64,000 nucleotides of DNA, taken from NCBI GenBank assembly GCA_036852015.1, contig JAANDG010000095.1, positions 186,001 to 250,000 on the forward strand, written 5' to 3'. This document shows, piece by piece, positions 34,225 to 50,200 of the stretch. Positions within the stretch are counted from its first letter, which is position 1. The number at the start of each line of letters is the position of its first letter. Made by a program: the position numbers and the translations under genes. The notes under the pieces were generated by a model. It was not told the origin of the DNA, did not search any database, and saw only the letters and a program-made list of their open reading frames with translations. This stretch comes from Pelodera strongyloides (lineage: Eukaryota > Nematoda > Chromadorea > Rhabditida > Rhabditidae).

Positions 34225-36174
34225 TTGAGGCTGTAGAATAAGTCGGACTGACTAAAATTTGAAGTGAACACACGAGAGCAGCACTGCAAATCTAATGCAA
34301 ACAGGAATTTTCGGAGAAATTAGGGGTGGGCGTGGCGGAAAGGTGAATCAAATTGTTGAGCAACGAAATGTGAATATTCTGCACAGCAACAGAATGTGTA
34401 AGAAATATCAGTAATAAAGCTTTTCATTTTATTGCAATGCAAAAAAAGACATCGCTCTCTGCGATTTAACATGAAAGGACTTTCGTTACAATGGTCTATT
34501 CACGTACCGCTTGAATGAAGGCTCGGGTTCACGTACAACGCTTATTCCCAATGTTTCTAGTTGAACTCTACAAGAAGTTCCTCATGGAAAACTATAGGAT
34601 TTAGCAGTTTCATTGTCTGTTATCCGAAGGTCAATGTTATAACAAGCTCCTCAGAAAACGGGCAGCGGTTTGGTAAACGAAACACACTTGGTCTTTCTTT
34701 AATAGAAGACATCATGCTATCCATCGAAGTTAGGGGTAGCATATTTTCTGTAGTCAAATAAAGACAAAGGGTTACTTTATAAGCGACTCGGAAAGCTTAA
34801 TGAATCAAACCAGCACCCTTCCAGCGTATTTATCAATGCTACAGTCCATTTCCACAATTTTTGAGCAACGTTTTAACGGACCTTTTTCCGTTAATTATTT
34901 GCAGGATAAACATTTCCGAATCCAATGGTTTTATTTTACATTGACAATGTGAAATTTTAATTTTAATTAAAAAAAACTCCGTCAATTAGAATAAGTTGGA
35001 GTTGGTTTATATTGTATACGTATTGGATGACACTGCTGTTGACACACACAAAAAACATATCAATGAGCATAAGCTTTATTAATTAATTAGAAAAAAAATA
35101 AACGAACAAAACACTGTCGTCACAGAGTATATGACCAAGTGAACCGTACTCACACAAGATAATCAATAAAATATATTAATCTTTTTAGAAGAATTGATGG
35201 TTTTATGTTTCACGGATGTATGATCTTTCATTTCGTTGTATTGGACTTTTGATGACATATTGAAATACTTTTGTTGACACTTTGAAAGTGTACCGTCAGG
35301 GCAACTAAACTAACGAAACCCAGAGTTTCAACAGAATTTCATTGTAATGTGAACAAAATATTATTTTCTTTTTCTAGGCTAATAATAGAGTATATGACCA
35401 AGCGACGAAAGAAACGTCATAAATAACAAACTGGTGTTAATGGAAAATCTTGGGGAAATTTGTTCTTTAAAATTAAAAAAATGTCTAAATGTTGTTTATA
35501 GAAAGTGAATGTTCTTGTTATATTATTATTTAAATTCTCAGATAAACGGTGAAATAAATAGAGCATTGAATGACCTAATAAGAACGCAAAATGCGTAGTT
35601 CTGAGATCAACAGAAGGGCGATTTGGGGTTTAAAATTGCCAGGAAGTGTTAGTTCCTTACTTGAGCAACAACAACGGATATTGAAATGGTTAATAACAAA
35701 ATGAAGTGAGACAATGAAAGGTGAATACAACAGGCGAAGGAAGTATCGAGAGAAAAAAAAAACAAGTTGACCACCAAAATGATAGAAATTTAAGACTCTT
35801 TCCTTTCTACAAAGTCGATCATTCGTTGCAACAAGTTGAAAATGTTTTTTTTTTTCGTATTATTCACAAATCGATAATTTTAATATGTTTTATTCGTTCT
35901 GATTAGTTGCAAAAAATAACCGATGTAGCAAATACATATGATGATAGAATGAATAATAATGCGCAACCAATGGGAGACCGGGGTTGAAATGTGGCGAGTC
36001 GGAGGGCAGTTTGATAATCAGATGACATTTATGATATCATTATTAGGATTGGGCAATGACCACCTTGTGACCAATCAGACATAATCATGGAATCGATTAT
36101 ATAAGGTGGGCGAGCTTGGCTGTGACTATATACAACAAACGACCGATTTAATCGGTACCCGTAGTGGATGAAGT
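34225..36174. other. Intergenic sequence 3' of sax-3/robo
   Basis: AT-rich DNA with homopolymer A and T runs. It should hold the sax-3 3' UTR (near 36.17 kb downward) and perhaps the promoter of WSAP copy 1. Open frames such as 34561-34761 have no recognisable content. Confidence 0.45.
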
Positions 36175-39100
36175 TCAGACCTGCCCATTGCGAGGCATAC
36201 TCTTGAAACGAGATGTGGAACGAGCACCGGCATCATCTGAAACAATATGTTTAACATGGTCAGGCAGATGAGTTAGTATTCCCACCAAGAATTTACAGGA
36301 AAGCACAATGCACCCCCCTCCGCACAATGTTTCGTATATGTTTTTGTTGTACTTTTTTGACAGTATGATTCAAGTAACTTTTCTGTGAGAATAATCAACC
36401 TATGTACTGTTTCGCAACAACAAGTAAGAAAATCATATGATAGGGAGTTATCTCGAACATGAAAGGAACGAAACAACTCACAACTGCTCTGCGATAGAGC
36501 GCTGGCAGATACCCCCATACAAGGAAGTCGTCTTCGCCTAGGCGCCTCTCCGTCGGATGTTTCCGCATCGGCATCCGGACTCTCCTCCTCCATCAGTGAG
36601 GAACGCTGACTATCGTCGTCACGGCTGCCGCGGGATCGGTTACCTAGACAACTAGAAATTTGTCAAATGCCAAAATAAAATCGAACTGTTCTTTCTCATG
36701 TCCATCTAAGCGGTTACACCCGACCTTGAAGTTCGAAAAAAAACATGTTTTATCTATGTAATTCTCACCGGTATTTCGATTTCTACTTGTCGGTCTTCCT
36801 CCCATCCCCTCATACTCTGTGTCCCGCTGTTCTCTCGGATCCCTGGCCAAAATGGTAGTTCCGAGTTTTTGATGAAGGAGAGCATCGGACACACAGTCAT
36901 ATGTGTCGTCAGGACGCCTTCTTACCTGGAAATTAATTTGTTATAATTTATAATAATAAGTTTTGACAAACGAGCTCTCACCAAGAAAAAAAAATGGAAA
37001 TGCAAATCATTATTGCCTTAACGCTTGGTTTAGATTAAGTTTTTGTTCGCAAACTTAAACTACCTCATATCCATCATTTGGAGGGTTACCCGGTGGCGGA
37101 GGCGGAATGAAATCCATTAGATTGGCTTTTGGAGGCGACCGCCGTCCTCTACCCTGAAGTTATTCACATTAATGAAAAAGGAGCGGACTACTCAAACAAT
37201 TACTTGGTGATAACAGCTCTCATCTAGAAATGTGTACGATTTTAAAGGAGATTTACCTTTAAAAGTGGATATTCAATTTAAATCCAACCGCAGCAAAGTT
37301 TACTTGAAGGAACAGGTATTGTCCAGAAAAGGAGATTTAATGCGAACCTGTGAACTGCCTCCAGTCCCATCACTACTCTGAACGTAACTGACATCTGTAT
37401 GTGGGGGACTGTCACTTTGTTGACTTGCCAAGTGCCTCTCCGATCCTCGCGATTGTCTGGATCGTCTGCCGACGGTACCACTGTTTTCCGCATACCTGAA
37501 TAAGCAGTAGCTGAGCCACGAGCAGTTTTGTTTGAAATAAATTATTGAATAAATGACAAAAGCTACAAGGAACATTGTACAATGCAAACTAACAAATATC
37601 TTGTGCAAAACAAACCAACAAACTTGTATTAGTATAATTCGGAAAATCAATTCAATTTCAGCCACCGTCAGAATATCAATTAGAGAAGTTACATGAATCG
37701 TTTATCATTTATTCTCTAACCTGGCAGGTGGTCCGGGTGGTATGGGATTACTTGGTAGGGCCGGGCCTCTCAACATCCTATCAGTCAGCCACGCTGGTTG
37801 TTGACTCGACATAACAAGTGTTGTTGTTGCGTATGGGGAGGGATCGTCTTGATACTGGAAACGAGGGAACTGTGCTTTTTAGCAAATATATTTTCTGAAC
37901 AACACCTTCGCCGGAAAATCAATGCGATTTTTTATACTTACTTGACATAAACAAGAGAAGTTGAATGCGAAAAAGCCCAAGGCTGGCAATGAGGTCAAAG
38001 CAAATTTCACACAGATGATTGGTTAACTTATAAATAACACTCATTTTACCTGTCCACCGTAGAACGTTGACATTGGGTTGCCGGGTCCTCCAGTCAATTG
38101 TGCATAATGGTAATGATGTTCCGAGGGTGGTCTTGCCAGTGTTCCTGTCAAGTATTCATCTCCGCAGTGAGCACCATAGAAGTCGTTCTGGTTTGGCGTC
38201 AACGAATACAGAGGCTGGTTCGGAGGGCATCTGAAGGAAACAGTCAATAGGTGTTATTTTACATTTATGCTGGACTTCCAATCAGCAAGCAAAACACAAA
38301 GCAACCAAATCAGAAAGGTAGAACAAAATGTAGACAAAGACCGCGCTGAATCATGTACAATCGTAGAAATCATTAAAGTACTAAACATAACCAGAGACAG
38401 CTTAGAGAAGAGGTGACTCTTGAGGGGCACTACAACTAAACTGGAGAACATGTCCAGCAGAGGCCAAGACGTCCTATATGCAAATATGTGTCTTCGGGCT
38501 CCGCCTAGTCCCATAGAAATCAGAACTCTGCCTCTTACTCTCCGAAAGACACCTTTCCTATCTGAGTGACTGAAATTTACATTGTGGTTAAATAGTGCAA
38601 TAAATGGAGTAGAACAATGGGTTACTTTGGAGCACAACAATGGGTTACTTCCAAAGAATATTCTCTATTGAATAAGAAGCATCAACGTTATAAATAAATG
38701 AACAACATATTACCTCTGAGCAATTGTCATCCGTTGCGCTGTGTTGTAGGGATTTCCTTCCGGCCACAGACCATTCATATGCACCGATCCATCGTTGATT
38801 TTAATAAATGGACCCATCCGATCCTAAAGAGAACGAAGTGAGGATTCAATTTCCCTTGCTCCTTTACGTAAATCCGATGAAACCCAGTTCGCAAACGAAT
38901 TAGGATAAGAGTCTAACCTTGCACGACTTGCTCCGTTTATACCGCAAGAATAGGAAAACCGCCAATGCTATTAAGAAGATCCACACAATGACGGTGAGAA
39001 GGACGACGAACCAGGACCGATGTAGTAAAGAATAAAGGAAAGATTCTGCATCTCCGGCTGCCGCCGCATGCTGATCCAGGGTTTCTTGGTCTGAAAGCAG

Positions 39101-41421
39101 CACGGTACATATTATATTCTCCCACTAGTAGCGACCAAGCTCTCATTACGAAACCTGGCTTTATATTAATTTGTTTCCGTTACGTTCGTCTTTTGTTTGT
39201 TTCAGTAAACCACAATGTACAAATATGTTTATAATTAAGGCGTACCCATAGTAACAACATCTGTGCCATGAGCAACTCCAATTCCAGCATTTGTCCTTGC
39301 GGCCACTCGTATTTTATAAGTCATTCCGGGTATCAGGTGGAATAGAGTAACACTGGCTGCTCTCTCATTTGTGGTGATGTTTCTGTTGAATTTGGTTCCC
39401 TTTCCAAGGATGACAATCTGGAATCCCTTCAGAATTCCGTTCATTCCGTCGGCTGGAGGAGCTCTCCAGGAGATTCGAAGGGTCGTCAAATTCAGCATTC
39501 GAATACGAACGTCTGAGGGAGGAAGTGAAGGAGCTGAAATTCACAAATTAAAAGGGGTCTGACCTTTATTCTCATCCAACTTGAAAATGTAATACTTAGT
39601 GTAGATTTTGGGTTGCGACGAATTCGAAGTCTGTTTCAGAGGCCATTTAATGTGCAAAAAAAAATACTGTTAAGACTTACGCGCTTCTGCAGTAAGAGCA
39701 TCCATTGAATTGGAGGGAGTTCCCTGGATCAACTTGTGATATGGAATGACAAAAAACTCGTAGTTGGTGAATGGCAGCAGTCCATTGACAACGAATGATT
39801 CCGTCGTAGCACCCGACACGTTTACCCATCTAAATATTTATCATACAATGGGAGTAGGGAATGGGAGTGAATATGCTTGTTTTGATTGAAGCCCAACCTC
39901 ATGAATAATCTTAAAACACTCCTAAATTAGATATTAAGCGAGGCGTCACTAATGGCTTCAACAATGTGAGAAACGCTTACTGGTTGATATTGGACCTCGG
40001 TGGTCCTCGCCACTTGATGTAGTACCCTTGCACCAAATCATCGGGTCGCCTTCTCTTCCAAAAGAGTCGAACGGCCGTGGAGTTGATTGTTTTAACCTCT
40101 TCCAATTTGATGAATTGTTCAGATGTAAGTCGGTTCCGGATAAGATCGAGATCCAAAGCCTCCGAACGGCCCTCTGCAAAAAAAGAGACAAAGGTCAGAT
40201 TCTGAATTTATGTTTACTAGCATTCGCCCGAATAATACATATCTGGTCACATATAAATAAATAAAAAAACATTGCTATATAAACATTCTTGCTCTCTTTT
40301 AGTTAAGTTGAGCATTGAACATCTGTCAATAACACAGTCACTCATCCTCACCCATTTTCTTCATGTCCTTCATCTTTGCTGCTGAACTGATTCCCGACGG
40401 AGGCCCAATGCCCTTCTCATTTTCGGCCCGAATAATAAACACAAATGTGGACGAAGGAAGGAGTCCTTTCACTCGATGATGAGTACCCGACACATAATCA
40501 CCCACATTGAACCAGGTCTGAAACGAAGATTTTGGTGGAAAAAAAACTTCCGATATTAGGGTCAGTGAACCCATAGCGATCTCCGCTCAGCCAGATATTG
40601 ACAGGGCTTTTGTCTAGAAAATGAGTTCGTGCTCACTCATAAAGGACGACTCCGGATAAATAATCAACAAAGCTCAATAAAAAATAAAGCTACAAAAGCA
40701 TACCTCTCCCAACTCTGGACTAAAGTACTGAATCATGTAACCAGTCACAGGAGAAGCGCCATTCTTTTCTGGAGCTTTCCACTCGAGGTCGAGCTAAAAT
40801 AGAACAATATGAATTATTAATATTTTGATAAATATAAAAACTGATTCTGGGCTCTCGAAGATGGACAAACAGTATTTGGTAAATTTGAATGTGAAGACAA
40901 TACCTCAGTGGCACTGATATTTGAAACATTGGGCGTGGAAGGGGCCGACGGAAACGCAGTAGCGTCAGGCATTCTGGAGAACAAGGCGCGAGGATTGGAG
41001 TGTTCTGAAAATGGAACTGTGTATTTTAAGTATGACAGTTGAAATATGCGTCGGCAACAGTGCAGTAGCACTCAGATTTGTGGCAAAATCCCAGAGTTTT
41101 TCTGGGCCGTATGCGTCGTGAAAGGGTCTTTACAAGATCCACAATGCCCAAACAGATTCTATGCTTACCTTCTACTGACAATGATGCAGGCCACGTGCTC
41201 TCTCCATCATCGTTCTTTGCTTTACATGTATAGACGCCACTGTCAGACTTCCTAGAAAGCACATAGCAATATTATTTGGGTAAACAATTTTATGCTGAAC
41301 ATATACATTAATTAAACGGAATGAGAGTGGAAGCTGAAAAAGTTTATTTGGATGAAGCCCCAAGCTATGGTACCCATTCGCGCTATGCGCAAACAAACAA
41401 AACAATTCCCAAAACAAAACA

Positions 41422-41452
<31 letters not shown>

Positions 41453-44400
41453 TCGAACACCTACTTTAAATCTGCAATCTGAAGACTTCCAGTTGAATGT
41501 TGACTGAAACGATCATCGGAGGAGACATCCAGAAGAACACCATCTTTGAGCCAAGAAATCGCCGGACTAAGACGGCCGGATGCCTGCAATATTCCGCTTG
41601 AAAGACAAGGGGGATTTCCACGTATCTGTTTTCCGCTACTTTTATTAATAATTGTTTGTAATGTCTATGCTCCCCCTCATTAACTGTGGACGAATAAATG
41701 CGCATCTCTTGAAAGAAGAATCGGAAGCTGGAAGCGTTCAAAACAAAATTCTGATCGAAACAGTCAGAGAAAGAAGTCATAGATATTTACTTATGCTCAC
41801 CTGACAGGGCAAAATCGCAGAAGATCCGACCATAATGGTTTGGTTCATGTGGCCATATTCGATAATTGGAGGCGGATGAATGTACACTAAATATGTAAAC
41901 GTTATTGCTATTATTTATTACCTTAATCAAACACCATTACCAACTACGATTGCATTGAATATCACTAATCACACTAGGCATTTGTTTCCTAAACCCTTAA
42001 CGTTCACACGGCACTTGATCGTAAAAAACTATAACTAAAAAGTAAACTATTCAATTTATCCGAATCTAAAGATTCCCTACATCCATCGATACAGTTTGTT
42101 CCGTTGAGCGAGCATAGGTTGATTGCCGAAGTGAGACTGAGAAAAGTACCGAAAACCATCACTGTGCGAGCCAGGCTCACATGGAAACCCTGCACATTAA
42201 ATATGGCTGTTACAGACGATATAAACAAACATACATAAGCATTACGAACTCAAAAGAATACGAGAAAACATCAAAAGAGATTTGAAATCGAAAGGATCTC
42301 AGGATCACTACTGGCGTCGGCGGCACCAATAAACCCGCAAGGGAGTGGAGACATAAAATTTCGACCCGACGAAATCGAACACGACAGGTAGAGCAATTAA
42401 GTGTATGAGGAGTAGGGAGGGCAATTGACCCAAGCAATACAATACGGTTAATCTAATAGTGTTTACCGTACGTATGAGTCGAATATTTTAGTTATTCATT
42501 AAGTAAGAACCTTAGCACGCGGGCAAGGTAAGTTGTTACATAAAGTACAAGACATCTCATTCAAATAGTCGACTTGTGCCAAAAAAGGCGCCAAACTTGT
42601 GGGAATATGTTCTTCCTGCTCCCACGGAAACAGTCTACTCATTCGGCAAATTTGCTAATGCACCATTGAGCATTCAAACCTTAACTTTTTAGAAAAGTAG
42701 GAGTCGTTCCAGTCTTTTGGACCATCTACAGCCCTCCACAGGTTCATTGGAAACCAATTTTTAATAGTGTACTGACGCTAACTTCTCATGTCGTTATTAT
42801 GATGCCCACTGTTGCTTATGGATTTGTTACTAACATAAAGCATTGAAGATAAAACGAAAGATAAAGGGAACCATGACTATTTCAAGGAAATATTCTTGTC
42901 TCATCATCAACACAAAGGCACAACCACGCAAACGCTGTCGGAGCGCAATTACGCTGTGCTTTAGATTGAATTACCGCTGGATGTTAGTTGCGGGCCCGGG
43001 GTCGCTTTAAATAATAGCAATGAACCAACGGAAGCGAAAGAGAATATTGTCTAAATATGGCGGGAGTAAGTTCGAACACGAATTCTCAATTCTTCTGTAC
43101 TCGCGCGAAAAAGTATGCGAAAATCAAGATTCAACCAGTTTGGTTTAAAGCTACTAACATACAAATAAGATATCATAGGCACTAGAACATTAACAATGGA
43201 ATATTTTAGACAATACATGTATAGCGCCACATTATGATATTCCAGATATACCAATATTTATTCATATGGATGTAATTAGTGCAATTGTTATGGTTGCGGA
43301 AGATTAATATGAAGAAGGTGCAAGAGCCCGAAGGGTTTCTCAACAATTTGGAACGGGGGTATGTTGTCGAATAGGAGCGGCGTAAGGGTGTAAATCACGG
43401 AGGGTAAACATGCGTAGCCGGGATTAAACCACATCTAGTGAACCTATTAATCAGGGGAATCTCGAGATGTTGTTGAGCTAAAACCATAACATATGTCCAA
43501 AGAAGTGAAAAACATTGTTATTATGAACCGAACGAAAGAAGTGATATTTCTCCGCTAAGCTCAAAAATTCATGGAAATATGAAAGCAAAACGACCCGCTC
43601 CGTACTACGCTTACGCTTTTAAGCGTTACACATTTTATATCCTTCGACAAGGTATTATATGCATCCAAAGATATAATTAACATAGTAAAAAACTAACTAT
43701 GAATCACAAATTTGTACAAAAATAAGTACTTTGTTTACTTGTTGTTAGCAGTTATTTTTCAGGAAGGAGTGAGAGTTTATATAACAAATGGTACACATTC
43801 AAGAAATAAGAACCGACCAAATATAGAATAGGGAGGAGACGGGAGTCTGCGACGGTTTTATGCTACTGATAAAGGCTGTACAATAAGTGTATGCAAATAT
43901 GGTGCCCAAATAAACATGACACGCAGAAAATTGGATCGCAAACATGCCAATATATGGTAATAGGTGAAGGTAATGGTGGTATTGTTTAAATGGGTGTTTG
44001 GAAAGCTGGAGCAAAATAGTAGGTAAGAAAATGTGCTGCTTAATCGTAGTGAGCAGGCGTATTGAACTCCTGTGGTAGTTCGGGAAACACGGGTCATTTC
44101 AGTCTGTCCAGTTGAGATGGATGAGCGGACTTGTTTTACAGCGAACACTACACGCTCCGTTATGTGGAGGAACGATGCCAATTGCACACCAATATTACCC
44201 CACTCTGTCTCCCTCTTTCTCACTCACTTCATAACAACTGCCTTGTCTGCTCAAGACGAGAGAGAGAGAGAAAAATGGAGGTACACTAAACTTATCCTAA
44301 ACTTTCGTTAGTATTGTAACGTAACGCAAAAACAGTTCATTTCTGTGTTTACTAACCTATAAGGTAAAAAAAAACTTTTTTTTTACTGAAGTAGCAAACT

Positions 44401-47210
44401 TTATTGTGAACCTTCGGTCGACAATTCAAAAAGTAGAAAGTTTCTGATGAGAACTCGCGATACTGTCAGAAAGGTCTAGGTTTGGCTCATTGGATTCCAC
44501 CAATATGATGTAATGAGAACGTGCCACTGAGAGCCAAGAGTGACCAGTGCGTTCTCTCTTAAACGACCCTTCCGATCTCTCTCACACTATATTGCTTACT
44601 CTATCTCCTTTCCTCCCTTCTTCTCTCCATCTCATCCTCCTGCTAACAATTGAAAGAACATCAATCAAAGAAAAACACATATTGAGGCGGGAAGGACCTG
44701 TATAAAACGTTGAGAAGCTGACCTTTGATAAACTGTGGATAATATCTAATTGAAAGCATTGTCCATGTCAGTGTCAGTGTACCGACCAGTCCAAACTGTA
44801 GCAGGTAGATTTTCATTCTAGTGGTAGAAATAGAGCGTAAGTAAAATACGAGCTTCACTGCACAGGGAGATAAAGCAGACAGACGGATAATGTCGGATTG
44901 AGAACCACTCATTTGTGTTTTGTCAAAATGAGTAATCCAACAGTCACGCCTCTTCAGATACAATTATGTGTAATATCAACTGATGATTCGAACGGAAAAT
45001 TTACATGTTGATCTATACATGCAGAAAGCTGTATAAAGACCGAAGAAGATGTTAATAAAAAAAGTGTTTCTAAATTTTAGTGAACTTTTTTAGTGAAGCA
45101 ATTTTTTTGCGAGTTGGTACTTTAGAGTGAGTAGAGACAGTGAGTTGTTGCTTAAGTTTTTCAAAGAACCTTGCGGATGTTTTCACATTGCATGCTCGAT
45201 TCTAGGTCTAAAATGGGTGTTGTTGGTTGTACGTGAGAGCAATCTGAGAAGGTGCTTCTTCCTTTTCTTTCCGTTGCTTCTCACCACCCCCATTGAATAA
45301 CACACACATCCTACTCGGCAGATCACAGGAGCTGGGAGACTATACGAAACATGAGACACCAAACACATGAGATGAGTAGTCAAATGGGGTGGGATTTAAG
45401 CCCTATGCGTTAATCAATTCATAAGGCTACATAATCGCAACGGTTGGATAAGGAACGCTTGCTGCAGAGGATCTACGTCGCACTAGCATCCTCATTTGAA
45501 AATATCAGTCATCAATTCAGCTGCGGGTAGAAGTAGAAGAGCGAGGTATTAAAGCCGCACAGTATGGTAGGTGAAAGTGTTTCGAACTAATAAAATATTC
45601 GATCGTGGCAAAGCGGATCTGACAACGTCATCAAATCCAATAATAAAACAAACAAAAAAGCGTTCTCGCGGGCAAAACATTCGAACGGCTTTCACACGTG
45701 GAAAATAGCTTTCGAGATATGAAATGATATTTGCAAAGCGGTAACACCTCGTTGAGAAGCGTAGGGACATAATTGTATGATTTTGCACTTACGCAGCCTA
45801 TCGTTTTCTTTTGTAAACATCGAAATTTTTGAGGTAGCCCGTTTGGGCGCGTGAATATGTTCCAGAGGCTCATAATCTGCTTAGATTAATGAAGGCGATA
45901 AGCCGAATCGAGAGATAGAGAGGTGCGAAAATGGGGGATTCATCACTGCGCGCGCATCTTCGACACGCCGCACACACAAATCAAGAAGAACTATTGAAAC
46001 ATCTGCTCTTCCAACGAAAGACAATCTACCGCACATGCACAAAAAGAGGGCCCCTGTCGCACACAGAACACTTACACAATGGCGGTGTGAAATTACGGCT
46101 TTTGTTCGGCTATTCCGCGGGCAAATAAACGAATTTACTCCCATATTGTGTTATTACTTGGAGTCAGACGTATGCTACAGTTGCTGGCAGCACTTGAACT
46201 AATTCTAAATAATTAACTAGTGAGCGTTCTTATATCAGAGTTCATTCATGGCATGAAAAACAATCAAAAGATTTCCCTAAGCCTGATACTCATTACTCAT
46301 TCTAGATAGACACGGGCCCGGACTACAGTATATATTTCGAAAATTTAAACTAATGTTGTATGTATACTGTGTGTTGTATACATGAGTTTAACCGCATGAT
46401 AATGAAACCTTCAATAACCTGACGTATACTCGTACAGTATTATCAAAAGGGTGTGCTATAGAATACAGTGAGTGATTCATGGACGAAGCAGCAAACATTC
46501 AATTTATACCATCAGCACACATACGAGATAACAGTCACCAACTGGTATGGTGGGTTGAGCAATAATATGGCATTACAGCAATTTAAATGTCGTTGTAAAA
46601 TCAAAAGACCAATATCACTTGGAGTCACTTGGAGTTGAGTCATAAGGGTGGAAATCAAGCAAAGTTTCCACTAATAAATCAGATAGGTTGCACTCGTCGG
46701 GCTGTGGGGGCATATTATTTATTTATGTGACGGGTAGGTGCATATAAGACGGATTCAAGGTTAAATAAAATATTTTGGTTTCATACTATGTTTGGGAAGA
46801 GACGGATTAAGCGCTAGCAATGGATCAGTATATAGAAAGAAAAGGAGAACTAGGGGAAAAAAGAGTGACAGAGAAAGGAAGAAAGAAAGAGAGAGAGAGA
46901 GAGAGAGAAATTGAAACAATGTGTAGCTTTTCTAATTCTACAATTTTCAACTCTGATAATTTGTTGATGACCATTATAAAAAATTCGAGTGAAAGGCATG
47001 CAAAAATCTCGACCGCTTGCCACAAAATATCAATCTCTAAAGGAAACTGTGAGTATTCATTCAGTCAGTGTATTGATGGTCAAGGAATATATGAAGATGA
47101 TCGTTTTCTATCTGTCTGTCATCGAATACGTGAGAAGAAATCCCTTCTGACACCCTGGAGAGGGTATTCAATAGACAAGTATAATGGGTGAATGATCAAT
47201 TATGAAGAGT

Positions 47211-47250
<40 letters not shown>

Positions 47251-50200
47251 AGAAAAGATATATGACCTGTGACGGCAACTGTACACGTTCACAAAATTGT
47301 TGGCATGTGGCTAAAAATGCATTGAAGCTCACAGCGAAACACTGAGAACTAGCGAGTAATACGCAGTAAATAGTGGCAAGAAATGTGAGCTTGGAATTAA
47401 TGACTATTTCTTCAATGTCACAAAAATATGCATATGAACTAGCCCCCTGCTGCACCTTGACTAATTGCAAAACGATCCACTGTCTGTTTGGAAACGCGAC
47501 TAAGTGATTAATATCTTATTTAAATCAACACTTCGAAGAGAAGATTTACATCGAATGAGGCATTGCACTCGGTATGACAGTAGTACCAATGGTAAGTCCA
47601 CTTTCCCAAAGAGTTGTACTCGAGGAATACAAAGAAATCCAAGCAATTTGTTCTTACGTTTGTAAAATTCCCTAGTACGACCGGGATTTTGTGGGTCTTG
47701 TGAAAAGTCGTACTAGGGAATTTGACAAACGTACAATTTACTGAAGGCAGATATAAACATGAGTTTCAATTGGTTTGAAGAAGAAGAAAGGAAGTGGACT
47801 AGTGGTGTTAGAGTGAGACTTTAATGAGGAGTGGCGGGACAAAAATGGCTCAATTACAGGGGAGGCTTTCGGACGGAAAGAGATAGAGGGAGAAAAGGTA
47901 GAGCGAAAAGGGAAAGAGAATGAGAGAAGAAAAGGAGAGAATGTCGACACACATTCAGTATTGTACCAGAAAGGATGGACTGCGTACGAAGAAGTTAATT
48001 GGGTTGAGGCAGCCAATAGAAAATATGCAAATTCAGTACTGAAAGCATACAGTCTGAGACGAAGAAGTGATGCACATCCAGAAAAATGGATGCTAAAGTG
48101 ATTTCAATGGAAAATGATAAATACGAAAAGGGTCGTTTAATCCGTTAATATCCAAAGGTGAATATACCAAATAGCACAGGAGAGCTTGCTAAAAACTGTG
48201 AGGAGAGACGAGAGTACTGGGTGTATATCGACTCAATGCTCTGTACTCCGCAAATGCGACCTGTGGGAGGATGTCAGCAAATTTGCATAGGCTTCTCGCA
48301 AGACAATGTCATCGGCCGGTGCGTACAGGGCAAATGAGGTGATGCGAGGGTATGTACACATCAGAGGTAGGGAGAGCTTGGGAAAGCAAGTGGGAAGAAC
48401 CGTCTGATCCAAAGGAAAGCAGGCGATTGTTTATTGACATGGTGCTTGCCATGCGCATCGCCTTTGTTCTACAAGTGTCGGGTGAGAAAAAGAGAGGCTT
48501 AGGAAAACAAATGACATTGACTTGTTAAGAAAATTCTTTACAGTTCTGAGCTTATTGTTTAAAGTTTTTGCCCTAATGTGTTTGAAGACACAGTTGAAGA
48601 GTCTAGCAAATCTGGAAATGTCCACCTTGAATCAAATGCCTTGCTGTAATGAAGAATGGGCTAAATTGGTATGTTTCTGCGTTAGAATAGCAATTCTGCC
48701 ACCTGAGTGAGTAGTGAGTTGTTGACCCCGTACCGGAGGGGATCGTACTGCATGGATTAATACCGCCGGAAGTCTCCACTCAACACTGGCATTTAAACAC
48801 TACCACCTATGCACACAACTGGGAGGAAACTTTGCACATAGACTACAAAATAAAAAATGTGCTTACAATTAGTAGTATCGTAAGATATACCTTGTGTACG
48901 CAAAGAAAGAAAGAAAGTCACATCATCTCATTTGCATTCATGGGATAGTCGAATTTTCACATAAACTTGCATTGCTAGGAAACGGGGAACTTGACGAAGC
49001 AATTGCGCTTCAATTTAGTTAATAAGCGAGAAGTGACGAGAAAGACGTTGTCCGGTTCGTATATATGTTATTTACTCTACTATTTCAGAAGCAAGCCTCG
49101 GCAACTGACCTGGATTGTAATATAATAGAAAGGTTTAATGTTTTAGCTTGCATCCTCAACTGCGTAAGTCCACTTGCTCACAATTTAATTGGGATTGTTT
49201 GTATTCACAAAAAAAGTAGCGTAAGTCTTGCCAATGGTGAAAAGCAACTAAAGAAGTGTGCATAGCTAATTATATTGGATGCTTCAGCCTTTCCGTTTTC
49301 AAAGGCACAAAAACTAGAGGGGTTGCAATTCAAATCCCAGACGGATAGTCGATTTAAATTCATGAAATGTGGGACATTTTAGCATGAAAAAAGTATCGGC
49401 AGCGATGTTGTGAAGACCCACGTTCCTTATGATATGTGGTCAGGTTGTCAATAACTGGGTCACAATATCAAGATACAAAATACGGTTACTCTAGTTTCTC
49501 AACCGTTGCCGGTATAAAATCGATATTAACCTTGACTCAAGTGTAAATATCCCCAAACGGTACCCTATCATTAATAGTGCGGTGAGTTGCAACATTCAAA
49601 GGTAAATCGCGGTACCTTTGAAGATAGAATTACAGTCCAGTTCAGAATTAAAGAAACAGAAAAAGACAAAAGAACAGAACGGTGAAAGATGTCATGCAAG
49701 TGCAAGAAAACCAAGGAACTAGACTCGTCTATTATATCCGCCCTTGATGTTGAATATCAGGTTGTTATTAACTGTCTATATAGTAGGAATATGATACGAC
49801 AGGTCTTTACCAACTGAAAAGCCGTCGATTAACCGTCGATTAACGGATACAATAACCCACCAAGAAAATGACTCATAATGGCAGCTAATGACCGGGCCAC
49901 TAACACGAATGATTTAAATGGCAACACTCTTATTTTATTTCTCAATCAAGGTTGCATCACCAAAAGGCAAAAGTGGCAACTGTGTTTGGATGGTATCATA
50001 TCAACGACAACCGATAAAAGCCATAAAAATGAAGGGAGCGATGTACGGTTGGGGGTTTCTTTGCCTAAACACGTCAAAAGATACATAAGTGGTATGTGTC
50101 TGTTTGTAAGACGAACGAGAATGAAGGGTCGTAAAACGAACAATACCACACACATTGAGATCAAACACACATTGCGAAAAGAACACATGTTGGACGGCAC

